From contig DATCJO010000166.1 in the NCBI GenBank assembly GCA_036562765.1, positions 1-19,912 of the forward strand: a DNA stretch of 19,912 bases. Direction: 5' to 3'. Of this stretch, positions 1 through 7,683 are shown one piece after another (positions within the stretch are counted from its first letter, which is position 1; every line of letters begins with the position of its first letter). The notes below the pieces were generated by a model that saw nothing but the letters and a program-made list of their open reading frames with translations, did no database searches and was not told the DNA's origin. Position numbers and translations under genes: made by a program. Source of the stretch: JAAYFT01 sp036562765. Lineage in GTDB: Bacteria; Bacillota; Clostridia; Tissierellales; Tissierellaceae.

Positions 1-40
1 TTTACTTGAGTAATTGTCAGCACATCCTTTCCTCCCCTAC

Positions 41-221
41 TAAGTTTGCTCACTTAATAGGGTATATTTTATGGGTTGTACTGGCAATTACTTTTTGTAT
101 TTTTGATGACCATTTATTGTATTTTTATTTTACCAAATACAATATAAGATTTGTCATCAAAAATACAAAAACATTTTCCATTACAATCTTAACATTATGC
201 ACTATGAAATAACCAAACTTA
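41..221. repeat. Long imperfect palindrome (possible MITE-like element or hairpin RNA)
   Basis: A perfect 19-bp inverted repeat (92-110 with 153-171) lies at the centre. Between its arms is a second perfect 10-bp inverted repeat (115-124 with 135-144) around a 10-nt loop. Outside it, positions 41-91 still match the reverse complement of 172-221: 41-75 aligns without gaps at about 23 of 35 identities, starting with an 8-base perfect block (41-48 with 214-221), and 76-84 matches at 8 of 9. Weaker, gapped similarity continues towards about 12 and 245. The arms are AT-rich, but the identity far exceeds chance. Divergent outer arms with a tight core are typical of decayed miniature inverted-repeat elements; a structured RNA is the alternative. 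I see no protein-coding content and no certain target-site duplication. The left end may lie outside the window. Confidence 0.7.
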
Positions 222-428
222 CCAATGGGGAAAGTGCCTTACAATATAAAATTCCATAATTAGATATGCAGACAAGATTTGTAATATCAAAATGTTGTAT
301 TAATTCTATTGGAACATAAAATGAGGAAGGATTATAATTGATTCTATCCAAACAGGTATGAAAGAACAGTAATATAATATATTGAGAGCTTACATTTTAG
401 TTAGGTATATTTTAATGTTCCAAAAATC
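222..428. other. AT-rich non-coding stretch, no gene seen
   Basis: Between the palindrome and the rpsI terminator there is no reading frame with a ribosome binding site or a recognisable product. A 9-bp inverted repeat (309-317 with 415-423) is present but AT-rich and widely spaced, and I give it no function. With 1-40, this is the only part of the left end I cannot explain. Confidence 0.6.
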
Positions 429-461
429 AAAAAACGCCAGGCTGATTTTTCAGTCTGACGC
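429..461 (-). terminator. Intrinsic terminator after rpsI
   Basis: On the minus strand, 450-461 pairs with 434-445 in a 12-position stem (one A-C mismatch, two G-T wobbles) closed by an AAAA loop, followed at once by a run of six T and then a second T-rich stretch. It starts about 54 bases after the rpsI stop codon, with no gene between, so it should end the rplM-rpsI transcript. No matching T run exists on the plus strand, so it acts in one direction only. Confidence 0.9.
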
Positions 462-514
462 TTGTATCCATAATAACTTTGAAATTTTGAAATATTTGTA
501 TATAATGTAAATAA

Positions 515-907
515 TTATCTCTTTGAGAATTGTGGAGCTCTTCTTGCTTTCTTCAAGCCGTACTTCTTTCTTTCTTTCATTCTTGGGTCTCTTGTTAAAA
601 GGCCAGCTTTCTTTAGTATTGGTCTTAAACCTTCATCTGCCTTAAGTAATGCCCTTGCAATACCATGTCTTATAGCACCAGCTTGACCAGTAAACCCGCC
701 GCCTTTTACATTAACAAGAACATCATATTTATCTAAAGTTTCGGTAAGAACTAATGGCTCTCTTACTATAACCTTTAAAGTTTCATAATCAAAATATTCA
801 TCTATGCTTCTATCATTAATTGTTATATTTCCATTGCCTGGTACTAGCCTAACCCTTGCTACAGAAGTCTTTCTTCTTCCAGTTCCGAAATATTGTACTT
901 TAGACAC
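515..907 (-). CDS. rpsI: 30S ribosomal protein S9
   Basis: 130 aa, the usual length. It shows the S9 hallmarks: the N-terminal GTGRRKTSVARVRL block (about 8-21), the central KGGGFTGQAGAIRHGIARAL region and the conserved basic tail ending in SKR, which in the 30S subunit reaches the P-site tRNA anticodon stem. The start is GTG at 905-907, preceded by AAGGAGG at good spacing. It follows rplM by 24 bases as a two-gene unit, the standard bacterial arrangement, and is closed by the terminator at 429-461. Nothing is missing or unusual. Confidence 0.98.
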   Translation of the reverse strand: MSKVQYFGTGRRKTSVARVRLVPGNGNITINDRSIDEYFDYETLKVIVREPLVLTETLDKYDVLVNVKGGGFTGQAGAIRHGIARALLKADEGLRPILKKAGLLTRDPRMKERKKYGLKKARRAPQFSKR

Positions 908-931
908 TTACAGTCCTCCTTTCGCTAAAGC

Positions 932-1360
932 TTAAAATTCATATATTTCAGGCTTTTGTGCTTGATGTTTATGTTCTGGGCCAGCATATACTTTCAATTT
1001 CTTAAACATCTTTCTGCCTAACCTATTCTTTGGAAGCATTCCCTTTACAGCTAATTCAATTACTTTCTCTGGCTTTCTCTTTAGCAATTCTTCGTATGGA
1101 ATTCTCTTTAATCCTCCTGGATAGCCAGTATGGTAAATGTATTCTTTCTTTTCTAGTTTCTTTCCTGTCAATTTTACTTTGTCAGCATTTATTACTATTA
1201 CATAATCTCCTGTATCTACATAGGGAGTATATGTTGGTTTGTGCTTGCCTCTTAATATTTTAGCAACTTCTGAAGCCAATCTACCTAGGACTTTTCCTTC
1301 TGCATCTATCACATACCATTTTCTATCAACTTCATTAGCCTTTGCCATGTAGCTTTTCAT
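932..1360 (-). CDS. rplM: 50S ribosomal protein L13
   Basis: 142 aa from the ATG at 1358-1360. An ATG directly before it (1361-1363) would add one Met, but it sits only 4 nt from the AGGAGG box, while the chosen one is at 7 nt. L13 is recognised by the RKWYVIDAEGKVLGRLASEVA block (about 13-33), the DYVIVINADKVKLTGKK segment and the PKNRLGRKMFKKLKVYAG stretch near the C-terminus. L13 is an early-assembly 23S rRNA-binding protein. It forms a two-gene unit with rpsI behind its own promoter (1433-1461), separate from the tRNA-modification gene truA just upstream. Confidence 0.98.
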   Translation of the reverse strand: MKSYMAKANEVDRKWYVIDAEGKVLGRLASEVAKILRGKHKPTYTPYVDTGDYVIVINADKVKLTGKKLEKKEYIYHTGYPGGLKRIPYEELLKRKPEKVIELAVKGMLPKNRLGRKMFKKLKVYAGPEHKHQAQKPEIYEF

Positions 1361-1426
1361 CATTTTCCCTCCTTATAACAACATAAAAATATATATATTA
1401 AAGTTCCGGGGCTTTCTAAAACACTC
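1361..1426 (-). promoter_or_regulatory. Possible rplM leader
   Basis: About 65 nt separate the predicted transcription start (near 1426) from the rplM start. The leader contains a GC-rich island (AAAGCCCCGGAACTTT, about 1402-1417 read on the minus strand) able to form a short AAAG/CTTT hairpin, in otherwise very AT-rich sequence ahead of the ribosome binding site. L13 leaders with autoregulatory structure are known in Firmicutes, but I cannot show by eye that this one fits that family. Confidence 0.3.
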
Positions 1427-1432
1427 TTTTAT

Positions 1433-1461
1433 ATTCTAATACATGTAATTTTTTTAGTCAA
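1433..1461 (-). promoter_or_regulatory. Sigma-A-type promoter for rplM-rpsI
   Basis: Minus strand: -35 box TTGACT (1456-1461), exactly 17 bases, then -10 box TAGAAT (1433-1438). Each box is 5 of 6 to consensus. The -35 box overlaps the TGA stop codon of truA. The predicted start is near 1426, leaving a leader of about 65 nt before rplM. Confidence 0.75.
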
Positions 1462-2207
1462 GAGATTTTTTCTGGATAAAACACCTTTTCAAGATATAAA
1501 CCTTGAGGTGGAATAGTGGGGCCTGCGTTTTTCCTTTCGCCCTCTATTATTATTTTAGGAACATCTTCAGCATTTATCTTGCCTATGCCTACATTGAGTA
1601 AAGTTCCTACCATTATTCTAACCATATTTCTTAAGAATCCATTTCCTTCAACGCTAAATTCTATTAAATCCTTATTTTTTACAATTGAAAAATCATAAAT
1701 GGTTCTCACTGTCGTTTTTACATCTGAACCTGCAGCCATAAATGCCTTAAAATCATGAGTCCCTATAAAATGCTGTGCTGCTTTTATCATCTCATCTATG
1801 TTTAAATTATATGGGAAATGATAAGCATAATTCCTATAGAGAGCTCTTGGCATTTCACTGTTATATACTAGATATTTATATCTTTTTTTGATAGCATGAA
1901 ACCTTGAATGAAATTTTAATTCTACTTCTTCAGAATCAACAATCGTAATGTCATCTGGCAGTAAGCTGTTTAAGGCATATTTGAATTTGTCTCCAGGGAT
2001 ATTAGATTTAGTCCAAAAATTTGCTACTTGCCCCAAGGCATGAACTCCTCTGTCAGTTCTGCCAGAGCCTATCAATGTGATTTTCTCTCCCAAAAGCCTT
2101 TCTAGGGCTTCTTCAATTGTTCCTTGGATTGTAACAACATTATCCTGAACCTGCCATCCAAAATAATTAGTTCCATCATATTCAATAGTAAGCTTTATGT
2201 TTCTCAT
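1458..2207 (-). CDS. truA: tRNA pseudouridine(38-40) synthase TruA
   Basis: 249 aa from the ATG at 2205-2207. A GTG two codons earlier overlaps the GAGGTGA ribosome binding site and is less likely. TruA isomerises uridines 38-40 in the anticodon stem-loop of tRNAs. The catalytic Asp is D52 in the GSGRTDRGVHA motif (48-58). The YDGTNYFGWQ motif (10-19) and the C-terminal GNGFLRNMVRIMVGTLL segment are also family signatures. Length is normal. It begins two bases after the ecfT stop codon, so it is translated with the ECF module, an order common in clostridia and bacilli. Confidence 0.97.
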   Translation of the reverse strand: MRNIKLTIEYDGTNYFGWQVQDNVVTIQGTIEEALERLLGEKITLIGSGRTDRGVHALGQVANFWTKSNIPGDKFKYALNSLLPDDITIVDSEEVELKFHSRFHAIKKRYKYLVYNSEMPRALYRNYAYHFPYNLNIDEMIKAAQHFIGTHDFKAFMAAGSDVKTTVRTIYDFSIVKNKDLIEFSVEGNGFLRNMVRIMVGTLLNVGIGKINAEDVPKIIIEGERKNAGPTIPPQGLYLEKVFYPEKIS

Positions 2208-2209
2208 AT

Positions 2210-3013
2210 TCACCTCAATAAATACTTACTACTAATTATTAATCCAAAAAATATTATCATAGATACCAATGAAACAATATCAGTTTTATCTAACTTTAAT
2301 TCATTTAATCTAGTCCTATTTTCTCCACCTCTGTAGCACCTAGCTTCCATAGCAGTTGCTAGTTCTTCTGCCCTTCTAAAAGCATTGATAAACAAAGGTA
2401 CTAGTAGAGGTACTAAACTCTTAGCCCTATTTAAGATGTTGCCTGATTCAAAATCAGCACCTCTAGCCATTTGTGCTTTCATGATTTTATCTGTTTCTTC
2501 TAATAAAGTTGGAATAAACCTTAAGGCAATTGTCATCATCATTGCCAACTCATGTGCAGGCAACCCTATCTTTTTAAAAGGAGATAATAATTCTTCTATT
2601 CCATCTGTTAAGGATATAGGTGATGTTGTAAGGGTTAAAAGGGAAGTCCCTGTTATTAAAAAAATTAGCCTTAATGCCATAAAAACGCCTATATATAGGC
2701 CTTCCTTGGAAATCTGCAATGAACCAATACTAATTAATACTTCACCCTTTGTCATAAACACATTAATAAAAAATGTAATTAAAATAATGAACATTAATGG
2801 TTTGATTCCTTTGAGTATATACCTTATAGGGATTTTTGAAATTTTTGTAACCAAATATATATAAGCTACTATGAACAAATATGGAATATAGCTATTGATG
2901 AAGAATAAAGAAACTATAAATAGGACAGTAATGATAATCTTAACTCTAGGGTCCAATTTATGAATAAACGAATTTCCTGGAAAATATTGACCTACAGTTA
3001 TATCCTTAAGCAT
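2210..3013 (-). CDS. ecfT: ECF transporter transmembrane component EcfT
   Basis: 267 aa membrane protein with several hydrophobic helices (about residues 25-65, 70-90, 105-135 and the C-terminal 248-264). It has the two coupling motifs that dock onto the ATPases: ARGADF in the QMARGADFESG segment and ARC in the AMEARCYRGGENRTR segment; Cys in the second is common in Firmicutes. EcfT links EcfA1/EcfA2 to exchangeable substrate-binding EcfS subunits in vitamin or metal uptake. The ATG overlaps the end of ecfA2 by 8 bases, and its ribosome binding site (AAGGAG) lies inside ecfA2. No EcfS gene is nearby, as expected for the shared (group II) module. Confidence 0.95.
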   Translation of the reverse strand: MLKDITVGQYFPGNSFIHKLDPRVKIIITVLFIVSLFFINSYIPYLFIVAYIYLVTKISKIPIRYILKGIKPLMFIILITFFINVFMTKGEVLISIGSLQISKEGLYIGVFMALRLIFLITGTSLLTLTTSPISLTDGIEELLSPFKKIGLPAHELAMMMTIALRFIPTLLEETDKIMKAQMARGADFESGNILNRAKSLVPLLVPLFINAFRRAEELATAMEARCYRGGENRTRLNELKLDKTDIVSLVSMIIFFGLIISSKYLLR

Positions 3014-3866
3014 TTTTCTTTCTCCTTAAATATTTAAGTATTTCTTCCTTAGCCTCTTCAACTGTCAAAACAGTGTCCATAATTTCTTTATCTTTTTCCT
3101 TCAACATCATCATAAACTTAGTTATTTGAGGAACTCCTAATCCAAGTTTCTCTAGCTCTTTAGCCCTTTGGAATACTTCCCTTGTCTTCCCATCTATGAC
3201 TATTTTGCCTCTATGCATAACTAATATTCTATTTACAAGCCTTGCTATGTCTTCCATGCTGTGGGATACAAGGATAATAGTTATTTTTTCCTTTTCATAA
3301 AGTCTCTGAATTTCACCTAAGATTTCATCTCTCCCTCTTGGATCCAATCCTGCTGTTGGTTCATCTAATATCAAAATCTTAGGCTTCATTGCTAATACTC
3401 CCGCTATGGCAACACGCCTCTTTTGCCCTCCACTTAATTCAAAGGGGGATCTGCCCTTTAACTCTTCAAAATCCAATCCTACAAGTTCCATTGCTTCCTT
3501 TACTCTCTGCTCAATTTCATCCTCTTTTAAGCCCAAGTTTCTAGGCCCAAAGGCAATGTCTTTGTAGATTGTTTCTTCAAACAACTGGTGCTCTGGATAT
3601 TGAAATACAAGGCCTACTTTTTGCCTAACTTCTTTTAGATTTGCATTTTTATCAGTAATATCTACACCATCTATAGTAATTTTCCCTGATGTAGGCTTCA
3701 AAAGCCCGTTTAAATGTTGGACCAAAGTAGATTTTCCAGAACCAGTATGTCCAATTAATCCAATAAATTCCCCTTCTTTAATTTCTAGATTTATATTATC
3801 TAATGCCTTCTTTTCAAAAGGAGTATTAGGATTGTATATAAAACTCAAATTTTCTATTTTCATCAT
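3006..3866 (-). CDS. ecfA2: ECF transporter ATPase EcfA2
   Basis: 286 aa ABC ATPase: Walker A GHTGSGKST (39-47), Q-loop VFQYPEHQLFEET (about 87-99), signature LSGGQKRR (144-151), Walker B ILILDEP (164-170) and H-loop His202. The FQYPEHQLFEET form is typical of EcfA2. It pairs with EcfA1 as a heterodimer that powers EcfT. Its ATG overlaps the ecfA1 stop codon as ATGA, so the two are translationally coupled. A second ATG follows directly; the choice changes the protein by one residue. Confidence 0.95.
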   Translation of the reverse strand: MMKIENLSFIYNPNTPFEKKALDNINLEIKEGEFIGLIGHTGSGKSTLVQHLNGLLKPTSGKITIDGVDITDKNANLKEVRQKVGLVFQYPEHQLFEETIYKDIAFGPRNLGLKEDEIEQRVKEAMELVGLDFEELKGRSPFELSGGQKRRVAIAGVLAMKPKILILDEPTAGLDPRGRDEILGEIQRLYEKEKITIILVSHSMEDIARLVNRILVMHRGKIVIDGKTREVFQRAKELEKLGLGVPQITKFMMMLKEKDKEIMDTVLTVEEAKEEILKYLRRKKNA

Positions 3867-4696
3867 AGTAATTCCACCAATTCCTCTATTGATAATATAT
3901 CTGGTTTTAGGTTTATGCCTTCTTTTCTTAGTTCATAGACTAACTCTGTAACCTGTGGTACATCGAGCCCTAAGGACTTAACCTTGTCTACTTGGCTAAA
4001 GATTTCCCTTGGAGTTCCTTCCATTACTATGTTGCCATTTTCTAAAACAATTATTCTATCAGCCTCAACTGCTTCTTCCATATAATGGGTAATTAAAACA
4101 ATGGTTTTATTTTCTTCTTTATTTAGTTTTTTTATTGTGTTCATTACCTCAATTCTTCCTATAGGATCTAGCATAGCTGTTGGTTCGTCTAAAATAATGC
4201 AGTCTGGTTTCATAGCAAGTATCCCTGCAATGGCTACCCTTTGCTTTTGTCCTCCAGACAATAGATGTGGTGCGTGTTTCTTGTACTCGGTCATTTCTAC
4301 GATTTCCAGCGCTTTATCTACCCTTCTTCTGATTTCTTCTGGAGGAATACCTAAGTTTTCTGGCCCAAAGGCAACATCTTCTTCTACAATAGTTGCAACA
4401 ATTTGGTTATCTGGGTTTTGAAAGACCATACCTGCCTTTTCCCTTATATTCCATATATTCTCTTCGTCTTTCGTATTCATTCCCATTACATATACATCGC
4501 CATAAGTAGGCGTAATAAGGCCATTCATAAGCTTTGCTAAGGTAGATTTGCCTGAACCGTTATGTCCTAAAATTACTAAAAATTCGCCTTTTTTTATCTC
4601 GATGTTTATATTTTTTACTGCTTGTTGAATGCTGTCATCTATCAGCGATTTGTATTCATAAGTTACATTTTCCATTTTAATCATATAGTCTTCCAT
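3863..4696 (-). CDS. ecfA1: ECF transporter ATPase EcfA1
   Basis: 277 aa from the ATG at 4694-4696. A TTG four codons upstream would overlap the GAGGG ribosome binding site. ABC ATPase with Walker A GHNGSGKST (44-52), Q-loop FQNPDNQIVAT (92-102), signature LSGGQKQR (146-153), Walker B IILDEP (167-172) and H-loop His204. The FQNPDNQ form fits EcfA1. It is first gene of the ecfA1-ecfA2-ecfT-truA unit, downstream of its own promoter (4745-4773) and separated from rplQ by a terminator. Confidence 0.95.
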   Translation of the reverse strand: MEDYMIKMENVTYEYKSLIDDSIQQAVKNINIEIKKGEFLVILGHNGSGKSTLAKLMNGLITPTYGDVYVMGMNTKDEENIWNIREKAGMVFQNPDNQIVATIVEEDVAFGPENLGIPPEEIRRRVDKALEIVEMTEYKKHAPHLLSGGQKQRVAIAGILAMKPDCIILDEPTAMLDPIGRIEVMNTIKKLNKEENKTIVLITHYMEEAVEADRIIVLENGNIVMEGTPREIFSQVDKVKSLGLDVPQVTELVYELRKEGINLKPDILSIEELVELL

Positions 4697-4744
4697 GTTA
4701 TCCCTCAATTCAGTACTGCAAAATGTAATGCACGTTCACACTAT

Positions 4745-4773
4745 AATATAACATAACAGTCAATATTTTACAA
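4745..4773 (-). promoter_or_regulatory. Promoter for ecfA1-ecfA2-ecfT-truA
   Basis: Minus strand: TTGTAA (4768-4773), 17-base spacer, TATATT (4745-4750), with a TG one base ahead of the -10 box (extended -10). It lies between the rplQ terminator and the ecfA1 ribosome binding site. A TTGACT inside the spacer has no -10 box at proper distance. It leaves a leader of about 40 nt. Confidence 0.6.
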
Positions 4774-4803
4774 TTAAAGCCATTAATTTTCAAGCAAAAT
4801 GAT

Positions 4804-4835
4804 AAACAAAAGGGACTAAGATAAACTTAATCCCC
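4804..4835 (-). terminator. Intrinsic terminator after rplQ
   Basis: On the minus strand 4826-4835 pairs with 4811-4820 over 10 positions (GGGGATTAAG with CTTAGTCCCT, two G-T wobbles, no mismatch) around a 5-nt loop, followed by a T-rich tail (TTTTGTTT with the last stem base). It starts six bases after the rplQ stop codon and should end the ribosomal protein supercluster transcript. Confidence 0.85.
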
Positions 4836-4841
4836 TACTCG

Positions 4842-5183
4842 TTATACTAACTCAATTATAGCCATTTCTGCTGCGTCTCCACGGCGTGGTCCTACTCTTA
4901 ATACTCTTGTATATCCACCGTTTCTATCAGCATATTTTGGACCAATTTCATCAAATAATTTCTTCACTACATCTTCATCGTATATATATGCTAAGGCTTG
5001 ACGTCTAGCATGTAGGTCTCCTCTTTTTGCAAGAGTTATCATCTTATCTGCCATTCTCTTTGTTTCTTTTGCTCTAGTTACAGTAGTTTCAATTCTTCCA
5101 TCCCTCAATAATGAGGTAACTAAATTTCTAAGCATTGCATTTCTGTGATCTGTAGGGCGACCAAGTTTTCTTAATTTTGCCAT
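4842..5183 (-). CDS. rplQ: 50S ribosomal protein L17
   Basis: 113 aa, matching the short Firmicutes form. Recognised by the KLGRPTDHRNAMLRNLVTSL opening (about 6-25), ITTLAKRGDLHARRQA-like helix (here ITLAKRGDLHARRQALAY) and the C-terminal RNGGYTRVLRVGPRRGDAAEMAIIELV block. L17 sits near the peptide exit tunnel on the 50S subunit. It is the last gene of the alpha operon, 23 bases after rpoA, with an AAGGAGG site, and is followed by a terminator. Confidence 0.98.
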   Translation of the reverse strand: MAKLRKLGRPTDHRNAMLRNLVTSLLRDGRIETTVTRAKETKRMADKMITLAKRGDLHARRQALAYIYDEDVVKKLFDEIGPKYADRNGGYTRVLRVGPRRGDAAEMAIIELV

Positions 5184-5206
5184 GTATATCCCTCCTTTAT
5201 GCCTTA

Positions 5207-6154
5207 TTAATCTTCGGATTTTCTTAAGCTCAATCCTAATTCAGCAAGTTTTCTTTCTACTTCCTCAAGGGACTTCTTGCCAAGATTTCTTACCTTCATC
5301 ATTTCTTCAGGAGTCTTTTGAATTAGCTCTTGAACTGTATTAATATTAGCTCTCTTCAAGCAGTTGTAGCTACGTACAGAAAGATCTAATTCTTCAACGG
5401 TCATTTCCAATATCTTTTCTTTCTTGTCATCTTCTTTTTCAACCATTATTTCAACATCATTTACATGCTCAGTTAATCCGATAAATAGATTTAGATGTTC
5501 TACAAGTATCTTTGCTCCTAAAGAAGTTGCTTCATCAGGCTTAATTGTTCCGTTAGTCCAAACTTCCAATATCAATCTATCATAATCGGTTATTTGTCCC
5601 ACTCTAGTATTTTCAACAGTAAAGTTAACCTTTCTAACTGGAGTAAAAGATGAGTCCACAGGTATAACCCCAATTGGTTGACCCTCTTTTTTATTCCTTT
5701 CAGCAGTTACATATCCTCGCCCTTTTACCATTTCTAGCTCCATGTATAGGCTTCCGTCTTCATTAATGGTAGCTATATGGTGGTCTTTATTTATTATTTC
5801 AACTTCAGGACCTGTAATTATATCTCCTGCTTTTATTTCTGCAGGCCCTTTTACATCTATAGTCAATGTTACAGGCTCATCTGTATACATCTTAGCAGCA
5901 ATACCTTTAATGTTTAGAATAATTTCTGGAACATCTTCTAATACACCAGGTATTGTTGAAAACTCATGAAGCACTCCTTGAATCTTAACGGAAGAAACTG
6001 CTGCACCGGGTAAAGATGATAGCAATACCCTTCTTAATGAATTTCCTAGAGTGATACCATAACCTCTTTCAAGTGGTTCAACAACAAATTTCCCGTAAGT
6101 TTCATCTTCACTCATTTCTACTATTTCAATTTTAGGTTTTTCTATCTCTATCAT
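5207..6154 (-). CDS. rpoA: DNA-directed RNA polymerase alpha subunit
   Basis: 315 aa. The N-terminal domain (to about 230) drives dimerisation and core assembly and contains EPLERGYGITLGNSLRRVLL (27-46). An acidic/lysine linker (about 235-250) leads to the C-terminal domain, with the ELDLSVRSYNCLKRANI segment and the helix-hairpin-helix MKVRNLGKKSLEEVERKL, which binds UP-element DNA and activators. Length is normal. It lies between rpsD and rplQ as in nearly all bacteria, after a 66-base gap from rpsD with an AAGGAGG site 10 bases before the ATG. Confidence 0.99.
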   Translation of the reverse strand: MIEIEKPKIEIVEMSEDETYGKFVVEPLERGYGITLGNSLRRVLLSSLPGAAVSSVKIQGVLHEFSTIPGVLEDVPEIILNIKGIAAKMYTDEPVTLTIDVKGPAEIKAGDIITGPEVEIINKDHHIATINEDGSLYMELEMVKGRGYVTAERNKKEGQPIGVIPVDSSFTPVRKVNFTVENTRVGQITDYDRLILEVWTNGTIKPDEATSLGAKILVEHLNLFIGLTEHVNDVEIMVEKEDDKKEKILEMTVEELDLSVRSYNCLKRANINTVQELIQKTPEEMMKVRNLGKKSLEEVERKLAELGLSLRKSED

Positions 6155-6220
6155 TAATATTAACCCTCCTTAAAATTTGATTTCCTTACATTGAGGGCAA
6201 CTTAAACTCACTCACACCTA

Positions 6221-6844
6221 TTATTTAGAGTACAATTCTGTAATCAAGTGTTCTTGTACTGGTAAATCTATATCTTCTCTTGTTGGTTCTGTTATTATGC
6301 TGCCTTTTAATTGTTCAATATTAACATCTACCCATTTAACAGTAGTACCACTGTGTTTTTCAATTAATTCTTTGAATTTAGGGCTGCTTTTTGAATTTTC
6401 TTTAACTTCAATTGTATCTCCAACCTTTAATATAACTGATGGTATATCAACTTTTTTACCATTTACTAGGAAATGACCATGTGTAACTAATTGTCTTGCT
6501 TCTGCCCTAGATGATGCAAAGCCCATTCTGTATACAACATTGTCTAATCTCAATTCTAATATCTTTAATAGGTTTTCCCCAGTGATACCCTTCATCTTGT
6601 CTGCCATTCTAAAGTATCTCTTCATTTGTGCTTCTGTTATACCGTAATATCTCTTAACTTTTTGCTTTTCTCTTAATTGCATTCCGTATTCAGTTGGTTT
6701 CTTTCTCATTTGTCCATGTTGCCCTGGTGCATAAGACCTTCTTTGAACAGGACATTTATCTGAATAGCATTTATCTCCTTTAAGATATAGCTTCATACCT
6801 TCTCTGCGGCATAATCTGCAAACTGGACCTGTATATCTTGCCAT
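6221..6844 (-). CDS. rpsD: 30S ribosomal protein S4 (zinc-type)
   Basis: 207 aa from the ATG at 6842-6844, which has AGGAGGT six bases upstream. An in-frame ATG 15 codons earlier would lie inside rpsK and give a lysine-rich extension not seen in the family. Cys9, Cys12, Cys26 and Cys31 form the zinc knuckle of the Cys-containing S4 type. The S4 RNA-binding domain is at about 98-160 (RLDNVVYRMGFASSRAEARQ region). S4 nucleates 16S rRNA 5'-domain assembly and is the usual autoregulator of the alpha operon; no obvious S4-type leader was recognised here. Confidence 0.98.
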   Translation of the reverse strand: MARYTGPVCRLCRREGMKLYLKGDKCYSDKCPVQRRSYAPGQHGQMRKKPTEYGMQLREKQKVKRYYGITEAQMKRYFRMADKMKGITGENLLKILELRLDNVVYRMGFASSRAEARQLVTHGHFLVNGKKVDIPSVILKVGDTIEVKENSKSSPKFKELIEKHSGTTVKWVDVNIEQLKGSIITEPTREDIDLPVQEHLITELYSK

Positions 6845-6858
6845 CGTAACACCTCCTA

Positions 6859-7257
6859 TTAAACTCTTCTTCTTTTTGGTGGTCTGCATCCATTATGTGG
6901 AATAGGAGTAACATCCTTTATCATGCTTACTTCTAATCCCGCTGCTTGTAATGACCTTATTGCTGCTTCTCTACCAGCTCCTGGGCCTTTTACATATACT
7001 TCAACTGTCTTTAACCCATGTTCCATAGCCTTTTTAGCAGCATCTTCAGCTGCTTGTTGTGCAGCAAAAGGAGTTGATTTCCTTGAACCCTTAAATCCTA
7101 TTTGTCCCGCACTAGACCATGATATTACATTACCTTGCATATCAGTTATAGTAACTATAGTATTGTTAAAAGTTGATTGAATATGCGCTTGCCCTCTTTC
7201 AATATTTTTACGTTCTCTTCTTCTCACACGAGTTGATTTAGCTTTTTTAGCTGCCAC
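6859..7257 (-). CDS. rpsK: 30S ribosomal protein S11
   Basis: 132 aa, the usual size. Contains the GQAHIQSTFNNTIVTITD segment (about 22-39), the GPGAGREAAIRSLQAAGLEV block and the conserved C-terminus VTPIPHNGCRPPKRRRV. S11 lies on the 30S platform by the mRNA exit. The start is GTG (7255-7257) with AAGGAGG upstream. It is 15 bases after rpsM and 14 bases before rpsD. Confidence 0.98.
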   Translation of the reverse strand: MAAKKAKSTRVRRRERKNIERGQAHIQSTFNNTIVTITDMQGNVISWSSAGQIGFKGSRKSTPFAAQQAAEDAAKKAMEHGLKTVEVYVKGPGAGREAAIRSLQAAGLEVSMIKDVTPIPHNGCRPPKRRRV

Positions 7258-7272
7258 TTAGTTTTCCCTCCT

Positions 7273-7638
7273 TTACTTCTTGTTCTTAATTGACATTTTC
7301 CTTGGACCTTTCCTAGTTCTTGCATTAGTCTTAGTCCTTTGGCCTCTAACAGGAAGTCCTTTCTTATGCCTGATTCCTCTATAACAGTTAATATCCTTTA
7401 ACCTCTTTATATTCATTGCAATTTCTCTTCTTAAATCACCTTCAACTGTATATTCATCAACAATTGATCTAAGAGTGGCTACTTCTGATTCAGTTAAATC
7501 TTTTACCCTTGTATCTGGATTTATACCAGCTTTTTTTAGTATTTCATTTGCTCTTGACCTACCGATACCAAATATATATGTTAAACCTATTTCGATTCTT
7601 TTATCTCTAGGTAAGTCAACACCTGCTATTCTTGCCAT
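7273..7638 (-). CDS. rpsM: 30S ribosomal protein S13
   Basis: 121 aa. It begins MARIAGVDLPRDKRIEIGLTYI and has the helix-two-turns-helix with FGIGRSRANEIL (23-34). The basic tail with RGQRTKTNARTRKGP contacts tRNA and 16S rRNA; the head protein forms intersubunit bridges. ATG with AGGAGGT upstream. First gene of the alpha section, 45 bases after rpmJ, with no promoter or terminator I can see in the gap. Confidence 0.98.
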   Translation of the reverse strand: MARIAGVDLPRDKRIEIGLTYIFGIGRSRANEILKKAGINPDTRVKDLTESEVATLRSIVDEYTVEGDLRREIAMNIKRLKDINCYRGIRHKKGLPVRGQRTKTNARTRKGPRKMSIKNKK

Positions 7639-7683
7639 TAATGTCTACACCTCCTAAAATTATCAATCTACTATGGTGTTATG

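Noticed and set aside
6..212. Plus-strand frame of 68 codons with a hydrophobic product
   Set aside because: Starts with TTG without a ribosome binding site, lies inside the palindrome, has strongly AT-driven composition and resembles no family I know.
309..423. 9-bp inverted repeat (TTGGAACAT) about 100 bases apart, and a repeat of GGTATATTTTA at 61-71 and 404-414
   Set aside because: Short, AT-rich and without further matching around it; could arise by chance in this composition.
2385..2864. Plus-strand open frame of 159 codons opposite ecfT
   Set aside because: Mirror of a membrane-protein gene; low-complexity hydrophobic composition and no ribosome binding site.
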